64,000 bases of DNA from Gammaproteobacteria bacterium (lineage in GTDB: Bacteria > Pseudomonadota > Gammaproteobacteria > Pseudomonadales > Pseudohongiellaceae), in the NCBI GenBank assembly GCA_030654835.1, contig JAURWS010000030.1, forward strand, positions 291,762 through 355,761. The letters are read 5' to 3'. Under the pieces are notes generated by a model that had not been told where the DNA came from, ran no database searches, and saw nothing but the letters and a program-made list of their open reading frames with translations. Positions within the stretch are counted from its first letter, which is position 1. Every line of letters starts with the position of its first letter. Shown here in pieces: positions 1 through 9,459 of this stretch. The translations under genes were made by a program, and so were the position numbers.

Positions 1-1
1 G

Positions 2-1204
2 CCGGTGGGAGCCTTCCTCAGCGGAGGGCTTGATTCCAGTTCGGTCGTGGCGCTAATGGCGAAGCAACAGCAGACCGCCGTGCAGACCTTCAGTATAGGG
101 TTTGCCGATGCAAATTATGACGAGACGCGCTTTGCGCGCGAAGTCGCGCTCGCGCTGGGAACCAAGCATCACGAGTTGATCCTGCAAGCGAGCACGGCCG
201 AGCTGATGCAAGAGCTGGCGTGGTTTCTGGATGAGCCGTTCGGTGATTCCTCTGTGATTCCCACTTACATGGTGTCGCAACTGGCGTCGAAAAGTGTGAA
301 GGTGATCCTGTCTGGTGACGGTGGTGACGAGGTGTTTGCCGGCTATGACAAATATTTGGTAGAGGAAAAAGACCGCACAAGGCCACGCATGCCACGCGCG
401 TTGTGCAGAATGATTGGCACGCTGTCTTCGCTTCTGCCAGAGGGAGCGAAAGGACGCAACTATCTGCGGCATCTGGCACTGCAGGGGATGGATCGCTACC
501 TGGATGCCTCCAGTCTCTACTCTATCGATCAGAAAACCGCATTGTTCACTGCTCAGTTCGCAGAGCAGGTGCTGGCCTGTGACGCGTGGCGCGAGGCGAC
601 GGGCATATTGTCCAGATCCGGCGACACCCACTGGTTGTCGGCGCTGCAGTATCACGACATCAAGACCTATTTGCCACTGGACATCCTGACCAAAGTGGAT
701 CGCATGAGCATGGCAAACTCTCTGGAAGTCCGCGTGCCATTGCTCGATCACAAACTGCTTGAATTTGCCGCCACCATTCCGGCTGCCATGCGTTTGAAAG
801 AAGGGCGCACCAAGCACATCTTCAAGGAAGCCATGCGTGGCGCATTGCCAGAGGCCATCATTGATCGGCGCAAGCAGGGCTTTGCGGTACCGATGGGGCA
901 TTGGTTCCGTGCCGACCTGAATGACTATGTGCACGAACTCTTGCTCTCCGAACGCTGTCTGGCGCGCGGAATATTCCAGGCAGATTACATTCGCAAACTG
1001 CTGGCATTGCACGAACAGGGGCGCCCGCTGGCACAACATTTGTGGGTGCTGATTTCGTTTGAACTGTGGTGTCGCCGCTTCATGGATCAAAATCTGGTCA
1101 ACGTCGCCTTACGCAATCGTGTTCTGCCAGACGCCAGCGCAGACAAGCGCGGCATCCTGGTGCGTTGCCCGGAAATTCTGCACAACTATTCAGAAGGCCG
1201 TTAA
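2..1204 (+). CDS. asparagine synthase-like amidotransferase, C-terminal part (5' end outside window)
   Basis: The frame is open from the first bases of the window, so the start and the N-terminal glutaminase domain lie upstream. The visible 400 residues are the synthetase domain. A PP-loop SGGLDSSS sits at the very start and would bind ATP. Further motifs typical of AsnB-like proteins follow: LSGDGGDEVFAGYDKY (ATP/aspartate site), LTKVDRMSMANSLEVRVPLLDH, and RRKQGFAVPMGHWF near the C-terminus. AsnB-like enzymes in polysaccharide loci are often amidotransferases acting on sugar nucleotides or polymers rather than making asparagine. The neighbours (glycosyltransferases, heparinase-like protein, a second paralogue at 4751) support that reading. 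The true substrate is not shown by the sequence. Confidence 0.9.
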   Translation, partial: PVGAFLSGGLDSSSVVALMAKQQQTAVQTFSIGFADANYDETRFAREVALALGTKHHELILQASTAELMQELAWFLDEPFGDSSVIPTYMVSQLASKSVKVILSGDGGDEVFAGYDKYLVEEKDRTRPRMPRALCRMIGTLSSLLPEGAKGRNYLRHLALQGMDRYLDASSLYSIDQKTALFTAQFAEQVLACDAWREATGILSRSGDTHWLSALQYHDIKTYLPLDILTKVDRMSMANSLEVRVPLLDHKLLEFAATIPAAMRLKEGRTKHIFKEAMRGALPEAIIDRRKQGFAVPMGHWFRADLNDYVHELLLSERCLARGIFQADYIRKLLALHEQGRPLAQHLWVLISFELWCRRFMDQNLVNVALRNRVLPDASADKRGILVRCPEILHNYSEGR

Positions 1205-1223
1205 GGAAGCTACGCCTTCAGCT

Positions 1224-1239
1224 TCAGGGTTTTACCCGA
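1224..1239. promoter_or_regulatory. candidate operator TCAGGG-N4-ACCCGA upstream of the polysaccharide operon
   Basis: The 182-base gap between the first amidotransferase and the glycosyltransferase at 1387 contains TCAGGGTTTTACCCGAT at 1224-1240. The flanks also match the third unit of the 49-bp repeat array at 17789-17935: CAG precedes it after a short gap and TGACG follows. A half-site TCAGGT lies at 1372-1377, just before the 1387 start. No good sigma-70 promoter was identified in the gap. Binding by a regulator is inferred only from recurrence of the motif. Confidence 0.45.
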
Positions 1240-1386
1240 TAGCGATGACGTCGCGGTCACTCTATTCTCAGTTTTCTACTCTCCTTACCTCCTGCTCCAC
1301 TCTTCGGTGTCGAGCAGGGATGGGACGAAGTCTGCGCTTTCAATCGGTTAACCATCACCACCACATGACTATCAGGTAACAGCACG

Positions 1387-2487
1387 ATGAGGACGCAGCC
1401 ACTATTGCTCGAACGTCCTGCACAGAGCAGGCGCATTGCAGTAATAGCCCCCAGTCTCGACATTCTGGGAGGTCAGGGCGTTCAGGCCGCCGCATTGATG
1501 GCGGCTCTGCAGAACGATGGTTTCAGTGTCAGTTTTTTGCCGGTGAATCCTCGTTTCCCGCGCGCACTGCGCTGGCTGCGCGCAGTGCCTTACTTACGTA
1601 CCGTTTTCAATCAGATTCTTTATCACTGGCAACTCAGAAAGATCAAGGACGTGGATATTGTGCATCTGTTCTCTGCCTCTTATTGGTCATTTCTCCTGTC
1701 CCAGGCGCCCGCAATCGAAGCGGCGAAACGTCATGGCAAACCGTTGATCCTCAACTATCACAGCGGTGAAGCCGAGGATCATCTGCGGCACTGGGGAGCG
1801 CGAGTACATCCTTGGTTGCGCAAGGTGCAGAAGATCGTCGTGCCGTCTCTGTATCTTCAGGATGTGTTTGCGCGTCACGGCTACGACGCGCAGATCATTC
1901 CCAACATGATTAGCCTCAGCCAGTTCCGGTACCGCGCACGCTCGCCATTGCAGCCGAAGCTACTGTCAGTGAGAAATCTCGAACCGATCTACCGAATTGA
2001 AAACACGCTCGCTGCGTTCCCGCTGATCAGGGCGATATTGCCACAAGCCACTTTGACCATCGCAGGCTATGGCAGTCTGGAATCCACGCTGCGCAAACAA
2101 GTCAGTGAGCACGGCCTGCTCGGTGTCACGTTTGTGGGACGCGTGGAACCTGAAAATATCGCGGCGCTTTACGACCAGTCAGACATCTTCATCAACTCGT
2201 CTGTGGTGGACAACCAGCCTGTCTCCATTCTCGAAGCCTTTGCAGCGGGATTGCCCGTGGTCAGCACACCCACCGGTGACATCGCGTTCATGATCCGTGA
2301 AAAACAGACCGGCCTTCTGGTCCCTCCCGACCGCCCCGATGCACTCGCCGACGCCGTGCTTTGGTTGCTGGCCCATCAGGCCGAAGCGGTTGAGATTGCG
2401 GGTGCAGCCAGACAGGAAGTGGAAAAATATACGTGGGGCAACGTGCGGGCAGACTGGCGACAACTGTTTAGCGGGGAACCCTCATGA
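1387..2487 (+). CDS. GT4 family glycosyltransferase
   Basis: A 366-residue soluble GT-B glycosyltransferase. The N-terminal acceptor lobe begins RIAVIAPSLDILGGQGVQAAAL, with a glycine-rich turn typical of GT4. The C-terminal lobe carries FVGRVEPENIAALY and the donor-binding motif SILEAFAAGLPVVSTPTGD, with the conserved Glu of the EX7E type. It should transfer a sugar from a nucleotide donor to the growing lipid-linked repeat unit at the inner face of the membrane. The donor cannot be deduced. It is the first complete gene of the polysaccharide operon, and its stop overlaps the next start by four bases (ATGA), indicating translational coupling. Confidence 0.88.
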   Translation: MRTQPLLLERPAQSRRIAVIAPSLDILGGQGVQAAALMAALQNDGFSVSFLPVNPRFPRALRWLRAVPYLRTVFNQILYHWQLRKIKDVDIVHLFSASYWSFLLSQAPAIEAAKRHGKPLILNYHSGEAEDHLRHWGARVHPWLRKVQKIVVPSLYLQDVFARHGYDAQIIPNMISLSQFRYRARSPLQPKLLSVRNLEPIYRIENTLAAFPLIRAILPQATLTIAGYGSLESTLRKQVSEHGLLGVTFVGRVEPENIAALYDQSDIFINSSVVDNQPVSILEAFAAGLPVVSTPTGDIAFMIREKQTGLLVPPDRPDALADAVLWLLAHQAEAVEIAGAARQEVEKYTWGNVRADWRQLFSGEPS

Positions 2488-4763
2488 AGCTGCAGAAACT
2501 GTTGACGATGACACCGGCCGAGATGGCCTTCCGCGGGCGTCAAGCCGTGCTCAAGACCATGGAGCGCGTCAGTACCTCCCCTTTGGACAACATTCGGCAA
2601 GTGAGTGAGTTCTTTCATTGCCTCGATGAAAATCCTGATGATGGCGATAGTCCGGCCTCTCTCTTCAAGCGTGGCTATCCGGAGTATGCCACGCAGAGTC
2701 TGCAGTCCGGGTTCCAGGCCGCAGCGCCGCAGCGGTTTTTCAGTGGAGCCAGCGATACCCTGACACCCGAGCTGATCAACAGCTATCTGCCACAGGACGC
2801 CGCTGCCATCATCCGCTCGGCCGATGCTGTGTGTGCAGGGTGCTTTGAGACACTTGGCTATGGCGCTCTGCGTTTCTTCGACAAACACCACAAGAACAGA
2901 ATCAACTGGCATCTGGATGCCGTGTCCGGACAGGTGGCTCCTCTGCTGCACTGGAGCCGCATCAACCCCTTGAATTTTTCTCAGGTTGGTGACAGCAAGG
3001 TTGTTTGGGAATTGAACCGGCAGCAGTGGCTGATGACGCTGGGGCTGGCGTGGCAACTCTCGGGCAACGAACGGTATGCACAGGTATTCATGAAGCACGT
3101 GAGCACCTGGATGCAGGACAATCCCGCTGGTTTCGGCATCAACTGGTGCAGCTCGCTCGAAGTGTCCTACCGGCTGATCTCGTGGTGCTGGGCTTTGGTG
3201 CTGTTCAGGCACTCCGCGTCTCTGTCGCCGCATGCGCAATTGTGCATGATGTCCTGGCTGGAGGCCCATGCGACTCACATCGAACGCTATTTATCCGTGT
3301 ACTACTCTCCGAATACGCACCTGACCGGCGAGGCACTGGGGTTGTTTTACGCGGGCGTGTTGTTTCCCGAGATCAATGGCGCCATGCGCTGGCGTGCACT
3401 GGGTCGGCGTATCCTGCTCGAACAGATGGAACGGCAGGTGCACGACGATGGCGTGTACTTCGAGCAGTCCAGTCGCTATCAGTACTACACCGTCGAGATC
3501 TATTTGCATTTCATGATCCTGTCACAGCGCCACGGCGACCAACTGCCCGTCGGCTTCGCGACACGGTTGCAATCGATGCTGGACTTTCTGCTGAATCTGC
3601 GGCGCCCTGATGGCACCTTTCCGCAACTGGGCGATACGGATGGTGGTTCTCTGCTGCCTCTAATGAGCAGAGTGCCAGGAGACTTCAGTGCGCTCTTTTC
3701 TGTGGCGGCGTCCTTGTTTCGTCGGGAAGATTATGCCTGGGCGGCAAGCGGCAGCACGCCTGAACTAATCTGCCTGCTCGGCCCTGCTGGCCATTACGGA
3801 TATCTGTCACTCCAGCATAAAGCGCCACGCGTAATGGCGTCTCAGCTGTATCCCGACGGTGGCTATGTGGTCATGCGTAGCGACTGGCGCGAGCGCGGAC
3901 ACCAGCTGATTCTTGATATCGGCCCACTGGGGTGTCCGGACAGCGCAGCGCATGGGCACGCCGATCTGTTGTCCATTCAATGCAGTGCTTTTGGTGACAA
4001 CTATCTGGTCGACGCGGGCACCGGCAACTACACCGCCGATCCTGCCTGGCGCAACTACTTTCGCAGCACGCAGGCGCACAACACCGTCACTGTCGATGGC
4101 ATGTCACAGATGGAGCCCGATGGTCCATTTGGATGGCAGGGCCGACGTTCACGCGTGCAACTGCTCAGCTGCAGAAGCGATTCCCAGATGGCATTCGTGG
4201 ATGCCAGTCACGATGCCTGGGCGAGGATGCCAGATCCGGTGCTGCACCGCCGCCGCATCGCTTTCGTCAGGCAACGTTACTGGGTGATGGTCGATGATCT
4301 GAGCGCACAACAAGCTCACAAGTTTGAATTGCATTTTCAGTTCGCGCCGATTGCAGTGACGCTGGAAGAAGGAGGCTGGTCTCGTGCTCTGGGGGACGGC
4401 GGCAGTTGCCTTCTCATGCACACCAGTGCTACCAGCCCTGTCCACTGCAAACTCCGCACCGGGGAACTCGATCCACCTGCTGGCTGGATATCGGATAACT
4501 ATGGGCATCGCGCTCCGGCTCCCGCTTTGCACTGTTCCGCAGAATCTGCCGAGCCCGTGCGCTTTATCACCATTCTGCTGCCGGAGTCAGAAGCGGACGC
4601 CCCGGTTCCGCGCATTACGATCAACCGCTCCACCACGACTGGCGATCATCAGTTGCAGATTCAGTTCCACAAAGCGCATCTCACAAAAAACCATGTGGAA
4701 GTGATCGACATATCCGACACCGACATCGTCATCACACAAGGAGAACTGCCGTGTGCGGAATAG
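2484..4763 (+). CDS. heparinase II/III family protein (polysaccharide lyase-like)
   Basis: A 759-residue protein of the heparinase II/III type. The N-terminal part (about 1-350) is an alpha/alpha toroid with the signature NTHLTGEALGLFYAG and the aromatic stretch EQSSRYQYYTVEIY. The C-terminal part (about 400-700) is an antiparallel beta-sheet domain containing HGHADLLSIQCSAFG and the sequence AHNTVTVDG. In characterised family members Asn, Tyr and His residues in these motifs cleave uronic-acid glycosidic bonds by beta-elimination. No signal peptide is evident, so it may act in the cytoplasm or be exported by another route. It is coupled to both neighbours: ATGA overlap upstream and a 13-base overlap downstream. 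A role in trimming or releasing the polymer is inferred. Confidence 0.88.
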   Translation: MKLQKLLTMTPAEMAFRGRQAVLKTMERVSTSPLDNIRQVSEFFHCLDENPDDGDSPASLFKRGYPEYATQSLQSGFQAAAPQRFFSGASDTLTPELINSYLPQDAAAIIRSADAVCAGCFETLGYGALRFFDKHHKNRINWHLDAVSGQVAPLLHWSRINPLNFSQVGDSKVVWELNRQQWLMTLGLAWQLSGNERYAQVFMKHVSTWMQDNPAGFGINWCSSLEVSYRLISWCWALVLFRHSASLSPHAQLCMMSWLEAHATHIERYLSVYYSPNTHLTGEALGLFYAGVLFPEINGAMRWRALGRRILLEQMERQVHDDGVYFEQSSRYQYYTVEIYLHFMILSQRHGDQLPVGFATRLQSMLDFLLNLRRPDGTFPQLGDTDGGSLLPLMSRVPGDFSALFSVAASLFRREDYAWAASGSTPELICLLGPAGHYGYLSLQHKAPRVMASQLYPDGGYVVMRSDWRERGHQLILDIGPLGCPDSAAHGHADLLSIQCSAFGDNYLVDAGTGNYTADPAWRNYFRSTQAHNTVTVDGMSQMEPDGPFGWQGRRSRVQLLSCRSDSQMAFVDASHDAWARMPDPVLHRRRIAFVRQRYWVMVDDLSAQQAHKFELHFQFAPIAVTLEEGGWSRALGDGGSCLLMHTSATSPVHCKLRTGELDPPAGWISDNYGHRAPAPALHCSAESAEPVRFITILLPESEADAPVPRITINRSTTTGDHQLQIQFHKAHLTKNHVEVIDISDTDIVITQGELPCAE

Positions 4764-6742
4764 CAGGAATACTCAAGTTCGATGCAGAAGCGAACGTGAG
4801 TGAGGGCGTGCTGGTGCAGATGAGAGAGACGATTCGGCATCGCGGGCCCGACGGAGCAGGCACCATGGTGCAAGGTCGCATCGGTCTTGCACATCGGCGG
4901 CTGGCCATCATCGATATCGACGGCGGGCCACAGCCCATGCCGAACAATGCGCGTGACTGTTGGATTACCTACAACGGCGAGCTGTACAACTACAAGACTT
5001 TGCGAGCAGAGCTGGAGGCCGTTGGTTGCGAATTCAACTCACAATCTGATACCGAGGTTCTGCTGCGCGCGTACGAAGTATACGGTGATCTCTGCGTCGA
5101 AAAATTTGAAGGCATGTTCGCGTTTGCAGTATGGGACGCCCGTCAGAAAAGTCTGTTCATGGCACGCGACCGGCTGGGAATCAAACCGCTTTACTACAGC
5201 GTATCGGAGTCAGAGCTGCGCTTTGCCTCAGAGGTCAAGGCTCTGCTGGTAGAGCCCACACAGTCGCATACCTTCAACGCTGCCGTGCTGCCAGACTTTC
5301 TTGCCAATCGCTATCTCGCAGGCAGTGAAACTTTTTTTACTGGAGTTCACAAATTGCTGCCAGCACACACGTTGCGGTGGACAGCCAAAGAGGGATTCAG
5401 GCAGCGCCACTACTGGCAACCCCCGCTTACCAACGAAGACCCGCAGGGTACCAGAGCGGATTACGTGGAACAGGTGCGTACGACGTTGAAAGAAGCCGTG
5501 CGAAGTCATCTGATCAGCGACGTCCCGATAGGACTCTTCCTCTCCGGTGGTCTCGATTCGACGGCACTGGCTGCCATCATGGCCCCAATGCTCGACGCAC
5601 CGATCAAGACCTTTTCCGTGGGCTTCAGCGACGCATCAGCCAACGAATTGGGCTACGCCAGAGCTGCCGCGGAAGCCGTCGGTGCCGAGCACCGGGATAT
5701 GGAGGTAACAGCAGAGCAGTTCTTTGCGGCACTCCCTCATCTCATCTGGCATGAAGACGAACCTCTTGCCTTCACTTCCAGCGTCCCGCTGCATCTGTTG
5801 TCGAAGCTCGCCAGCGAACATGTGAAGGTGGTACTGACCGGTGAGGGCGCCGATGAACTGTTCATCGGCTACGACTATCGCTACCGCATGACAGCATTCA
5901 ATCAACGCTGGGGGCAGCGCTTCAACCGTGTGAGCTCTGCGCGCAGCCGTGCCCTTGTGGCCGAATTTATTCCACGTCTTCCATATGGTATTCGTCGCTA
6001 CGCGGAACGCAGCTTCATGTCACTCGGCACAGAGCCTCGCGAATTATTCTGTGAGAATTTCTCCGTGTTCCGCGCGCCGCATCGGGAAGCGTTGTTGAAG
6101 GAAAAATTCCAACATCCGGTCGATCCGCTTGTCGATATATCCGTTGATCCTCATCGCCATACTCTGGAATTTTTCGCAGCGGCTGGTGACGACATTGTGC
6201 AGTGCATGAGTCACGCCGACCTGCAGACTTATCTGGTGGAATTGCTGATGAAACAGGATCAGATGAGCATGTCCGCGTCACTGGAAAGCCGCGTGCCCTT
6301 TCTCGACAACCGTCTGGTGGATCTGGTCGCTGCCATTCCCGCACGTTTCAAGATGCAGGGTTGGGAAACCAAATCACTGCTGCGTGAAGCGGTTCGCGAC
6401 ATTATTCCTCCCGCTATTCTGCAGCGCCGGAAAATGGGGTTCCCGGTTCCTTTCGGCGACTGGCTGAGAGGCCCATTCTGGAACCTGCTGGAAAGCGTCG
6501 TACTGGGACGCCGGGCTCGTGCCAGAAGGTTACTGGATGCACATGCAGTGCGCCAGCTGGCATACGAACATCGCCTCGGCAAAGCAGATCATGGTGAACG
6601 ACTGTGGTTGTTGCTCAACCTGGAAATATGGCAGCGCATCTTTGTCGACGGCGATCATCCCTCCGCTGTCTATTCGGATAATCCCCACGTTGAAGAACTG
6701 GTTCATCACTCACGCCGCTCCGGCGCCATTCTGACGAGTTGA
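4751..6742 (+). CDS. asparagine synthase-like glutamine amidotransferase
   Basis: A complete 663-residue class II amidotransferase. The start is a GTG at 4751 with AAGGAG six bases upstream. The protein begins MCGIAGI, so after Met removal Cys2 is the N-terminal glutaminase nucleophile. The glutaminase domain (about 1-200) shows RGPDGAG, LAHRRLAIID and YNGELYNY. The synthetase domain (about 235-620) has the PP-loop FLSGGLDSTAL and LTGEGADELFIGYDYR. It is a distant paralogue of the partial gene at the window start. In polysaccharide loci such proteins (for example the WbpS type) amidate uronic acids, and an AlgD-like dehydrogenase four kilobases downstream would supply such an acid. Free asparagine synthesis remains an alternative. 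Confidence 0.92.
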   Translation: MCGIAGILKFDAEANVSEGVLVQMRETIRHRGPDGAGTMVQGRIGLAHRRLAIIDIDGGPQPMPNNARDCWITYNGELYNYKTLRAELEAVGCEFNSQSDTEVLLRAYEVYGDLCVEKFEGMFAFAVWDARQKSLFMARDRLGIKPLYYSVSESELRFASEVKALLVEPTQSHTFNAAVLPDFLANRYLAGSETFFTGVHKLLPAHTLRWTAKEGFRQRHYWQPPLTNEDPQGTRADYVEQVRTTLKEAVRSHLISDVPIGLFLSGGLDSTALAAIMAPMLDAPIKTFSVGFSDASANELGYARAAAEAVGAEHRDMEVTAEQFFAALPHLIWHEDEPLAFTSSVPLHLLSKLASEHVKVVLTGEGADELFIGYDYRYRMTAFNQRWGQRFNRVSSARSRALVAEFIPRLPYGIRRYAERSFMSLGTEPRELFCENFSVFRAPHREALLKEKFQHPVDPLVDISVDPHRHTLEFFAAAGDDIVQCMSHADLQTYLVELLMKQDQMSMSASLESRVPFLDNRLVDLVAAIPARFKMQGWETKSLLREAVRDIIPPAILQRRKMGFPVPFGDWLRGPFWNLLESVVLGRRARARRLLDAHAVRQLAYEHRLGKADHGERLWLLLNLEIWQRIFVDGDHPSAVYSDNPHVEELVHHSRRSGAILTS

Positions 6743-6745
6743 CAC

Positions 6746-8092
6746 ATGAGTAACATGCGGCTGAACGGCAGCACAAAAGACATGAGCACCAGGGGCGCCA
6801 GTTCCGATGGCATGAATGCTGCGGACATGCACTCTGCCGGGGTGCTCCTCGGCCATACCCCCCTGCGCATTCTCTGGGTGAAGATGGGCGGCTTGTGGCC
6901 TGCCAACTCCGGCGGTCGACTGCGCAGCTATCACATGATCAACGAGCTGTCCCGCGACAATGATGTCACCGTGCTCACCACCCACTCTTCCGACGAAAGC
7001 ACGAGTGCACTCAGGGCGCATCTTCCTTACTGCAAAAGGATTGATTCGCGGCCCTTCTCTCCACCCAAGAGCACCAGCAAGGCATTTCTCCTCTCTCTGG
7101 CGGCCTCCTGGCTGTCACGATTGCCTGTGGATGTTTACAAGTACCAGCTTCCCGAGTTGCGTCGTGAGGTCCAATTCCTTCTGGCTGGTGGCAACTTTGA
7201 TGTCTGTATCGCGGATTTCATGACGGCAATTCCCAACGTTGCCATGACGGGTGCGACCCCGGTGGTGTTCTTCTCGCACAACGTCGAATACATGATCTGG
7301 CAGCGGCTGCGGGACAACGAACCCTCGTGGCTGAAGCGCGTGCTGCTGTCCATCGAATGGCGCAAGATGCGGCGCGCGGAGAAGCGCGCCTGCCGTGCCG
7401 CCGTAGCCACCATCGCGGTTTCTGCCGAGGATGCGCGCAAGCTGCGGGAGAACTGCGAGCACGCCCACGTAGACTCTGTGAACACCGGCGTGGATATCGA
7501 TTACTTCACGGCCAACAGCACCGTTGCCAAAGATCCGTTTGCCATTGTCTTCAGTGGCTCAATGGATTGGCATCCCAATGAAGACGCGATGCTCTACTTC
7601 ATGAAGGACGTGTTCCAGAAAGTGCGGGCGCAAGTTCCCGAGGCAACCTTGAGTATCGTCGGTCGTCATCCGTCACAGCGATTACGCACAGCGGCCATGC
7701 TGGCGGGAGCAGAAGTCACAGGAACGGTTACAGACATTCGGCCGTGGCTGGACAAGGCCGCTGTCTACATTGTGCCTCTGCGCATCGGCGGAGGGACGCG
7801 CTTGAAAATTTACGAGGCCCTGTCGATGGGCAAGGCAGTGGTCTCCACCACCATCGGCGCTGAAGGCTTGAGCCTGCTCGACGACGTTCATCTGCTGCGG
7901 GCCGATACCACTGAGACCTTTGTGAACAGCATTGTAATGCTGTTGAAGAATCCCGAAATGCGGACCTCACTCGGCGATGCTGGGCGGCAGTTGATGGAAG
8001 AAAACTACGGCTGGTCAAAAATCGCCGTGCAATTTGAATCCTTGTGTCGTGCGGCCATAGCCGACAAATCCGGCAACGCGCCGCACTCCTGA
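6746..8092 (+). CDS. GT4 family glycosyltransferase
   Basis: A 448-residue GT-B glycosyltransferase starting three bases after the previous stop. The first 45 or so residues are Met-rich and poorly conserved in appearance, so an internal start is possible. The conserved fold begins near LRILWVKMGGLWPANSGGRLR, with a glycine-rich acceptor-lobe loop. The donor lobe shows IVFSGSMDWHPNEDAM and GGGTRLKIYEALSMGKAVVSTTIGAEGL, the GT4 nucleotide-sugar motif with its conserved Glu. It is a likely cytoplasmic or membrane-peripheral enzyme that adds a sugar to the polysaccharide repeat unit. Donor and linkage are unknown. Confidence 0.88.
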   Translation: MSNMRLNGSTKDMSTRGASSDGMNAADMHSAGVLLGHTPLRILWVKMGGLWPANSGGRLRSYHMINELSRDNDVTVLTTHSSDESTSALRAHLPYCKRIDSRPFSPPKSTSKAFLLSLAASWLSRLPVDVYKYQLPELRREVQFLLAGGNFDVCIADFMTAIPNVAMTGATPVVFFSHNVEYMIWQRLRDNEPSWLKRVLLSIEWRKMRRAEKRACRAAVATIAVSAEDARKLRENCEHAHVDSVNTGVDIDYFTANSTVAKDPFAIVFSGSMDWHPNEDAMLYFMKDVFQKVRAQVPEATLSIVGRHPSQRLRTAAMLAGAEVTGTVTDIRPWLDKAAVYIVPLRIGGGTRLKIYEALSMGKAVVSTTIGAEGLSLLDDVHLLRADTTETFVNSIVMLLKNPEMRTSLGDAGRQLMEENYGWSKIAVQFESLCRAAIADKSGNAPHS

Positions 8093-8139
8093 AGACCAAA
8101 CACGCTCCAATCATTTTTTTTGACAACCAAGGGAATTCC

Positions 8140-9459
8140 ATGAAAACGATCAGCATTTTCGGTCTCGGTTATGTCGGCTGCGTCAGCGCCGCCTGCTTCG
8201 CCAACGCGGGCTTCAAGGTCATTGGCGTCGATGTGAATGCAGACAAGGTCAACTTGTTGAACGAGGGCAAGTCCCCCATTGTTGAACCCGGTCTGGACGA
8301 GTTGCTTGCGGAAATGGTCGCCAACGGCCGCCTGCGCGCCACGCAATCGTGTGAGGACGCCATCAGGAATTCCGACTTGGCATTCATCTGTGTCGGAACG
8401 CCCGGCAATGAGTTCGGCCAGTTGCAGCTATCGGCGTTGCGTCGTGTGAGCCAGGAGATCGGCGCAGCGTTGAAGACCGACAGTCGCCGCTATACCGTCG
8501 TCGTGCGTAGCACAGTGCTGCCGGGCACCACGCTCAAGACTGTTTGCGGGCCGTTGCATGCGGAAGCAGGTGCCTATGCCAGATCGCGTATAAAGGTCGC
8601 GGTTAATCCAGAGTTCATGCGCGAAGGCACGGCACTCAAGGATTTTGCCAACCCTCCTTACACACTGATCGGCTGTGAGGACGACGCCACTACTGAACTG
8701 TTGCGAACACTCTATGAAGGCGTCAAGGCCCCCTTTATTGTGACGCAGATTTCCACCGCGGAAACCGTCAAGTATGTTTCCAACACCTACCACGCGTTGA
8801 AGGTCTGTTTTGCCAATGAGATTGGCGATGCCTGCGACCGCCTCGGGGTGGACGCGCAGGAAGTCATGCGCATTTTCAGGATGGACACCAAACTCAACGT
8901 GTCGGAAGCCTATCTGCGGCCAGGTTTTGCATTCGGTGGTTCGTGTCTGCCGAAAGACGTCAAGGCTCTGCTCTACGCCGCGCATCATTTGAATGTCCAG
9001 ATGCCACTGCTCAATGCCATCCTGCCTTCCAATAATGGACAGATCGAACGCGCAATCAACACCATCATAGCCTCGGGCGCCAGACGTATCGGTGTCGTCG
9101 GTCTTTCCTTCAAGGCCGATACTGATGATCTGCGGGAAAGCCCCATGGTGAGAGTCGTCGAGTCACTGCTTGGCAAAGGGTTGATGGTGAGAATTCTGGA
9201 TGCGAACGTCGCGATCGCCAAACTGACTGGCGCCAACCGCCGCTATATTGTCGAGGAGATTCCCCATATCTCGATGCTGATGTGCGACTCCGCTGCAGAT
9301 CTGGTAGACCATGCAGAACTGCTGGTGATCGGCAGCGACAGTGCAGAAGCGGTGCAGGTGCTGGAGCAGACGAAATCATTCCAGACGGTGATTGATCTGA
9401 CGCGAGGCTGGCTTCGCATCAAAGTGGACGCCAATGTTCAAAAAAGGGCCGCGGCGTGA
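8140..9459 (+). CDS. GDP-mannose 6-dehydrogenase-like enzyme (AlgD/UDP-glucose dehydrogenase family)
   Basis: A 439-residue nucleotide-sugar dehydrogenase. The ATG at 8140 follows AAGGGA and matches the family N-terminus; an upstream in-frame extension to 8044 is not needed. The Rossmann motif GLGYVG is at residues 8-13. The catalytic Cys lies in GFAFGGSCLPKDVKAL (Cys about 269). The motif VVRSTVLPGT and the stretch SFKADTDDLRESP complete the family signature. By memory of AlgD, similarity runs through to IPHISMLM in the C-terminal domain, which favours GDP-mannose over UDP-glucose as substrate. The reaction would be two-step NAD-dependent oxidation to GDP-mannuronate. Its precursor could come from the phosphomannomutase at 27475. 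UDP-glucose or UDP-HexNAc use is not excluded. Confidence 0.85.
   Translation: MKTISIFGLGYVGCVSAACFANAGFKVIGVDVNADKVNLLNEGKSPIVEPGLDELLAEMVANGRLRATQSCEDAIRNSDLAFICVGTPGNEFGQLQLSALRRVSQEIGAALKTDSRRYTVVVRSTVLPGTTLKTVCGPLHAEAGAYARSRIKVAVNPEFMREGTALKDFANPPYTLIGCEDDATTELLRTLYEGVKAPFIVTQISTAETVKYVSNTYHALKVCFANEIGDACDRLGVDAQEVMRIFRMDTKLNVSEAYLRPGFAFGGSCLPKDVKALLYAAHHLNVQMPLLNAILPSNNGQIERAINTIIASGARRIGVVGLSFKADTDDLRESPMVRVVESLLGKGLMVRILDANVAIAKLTGANRRYIVEEIPHISMLMCDSAADLVDHAELLVIGSDSAEAVQVLEQTKSFQTVIDLTRGWLRIKVDANVQKRAAA

Noticed and set aside
8044..8139. Longer N-terminus for the GDP-mannose dehydrogenase-like protein
   Set aside because: The ATG at 8140 has AAGGGA upstream and begins exactly at the Rossmann strand. 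The extension overlaps the upstream gene and is unlike the family.
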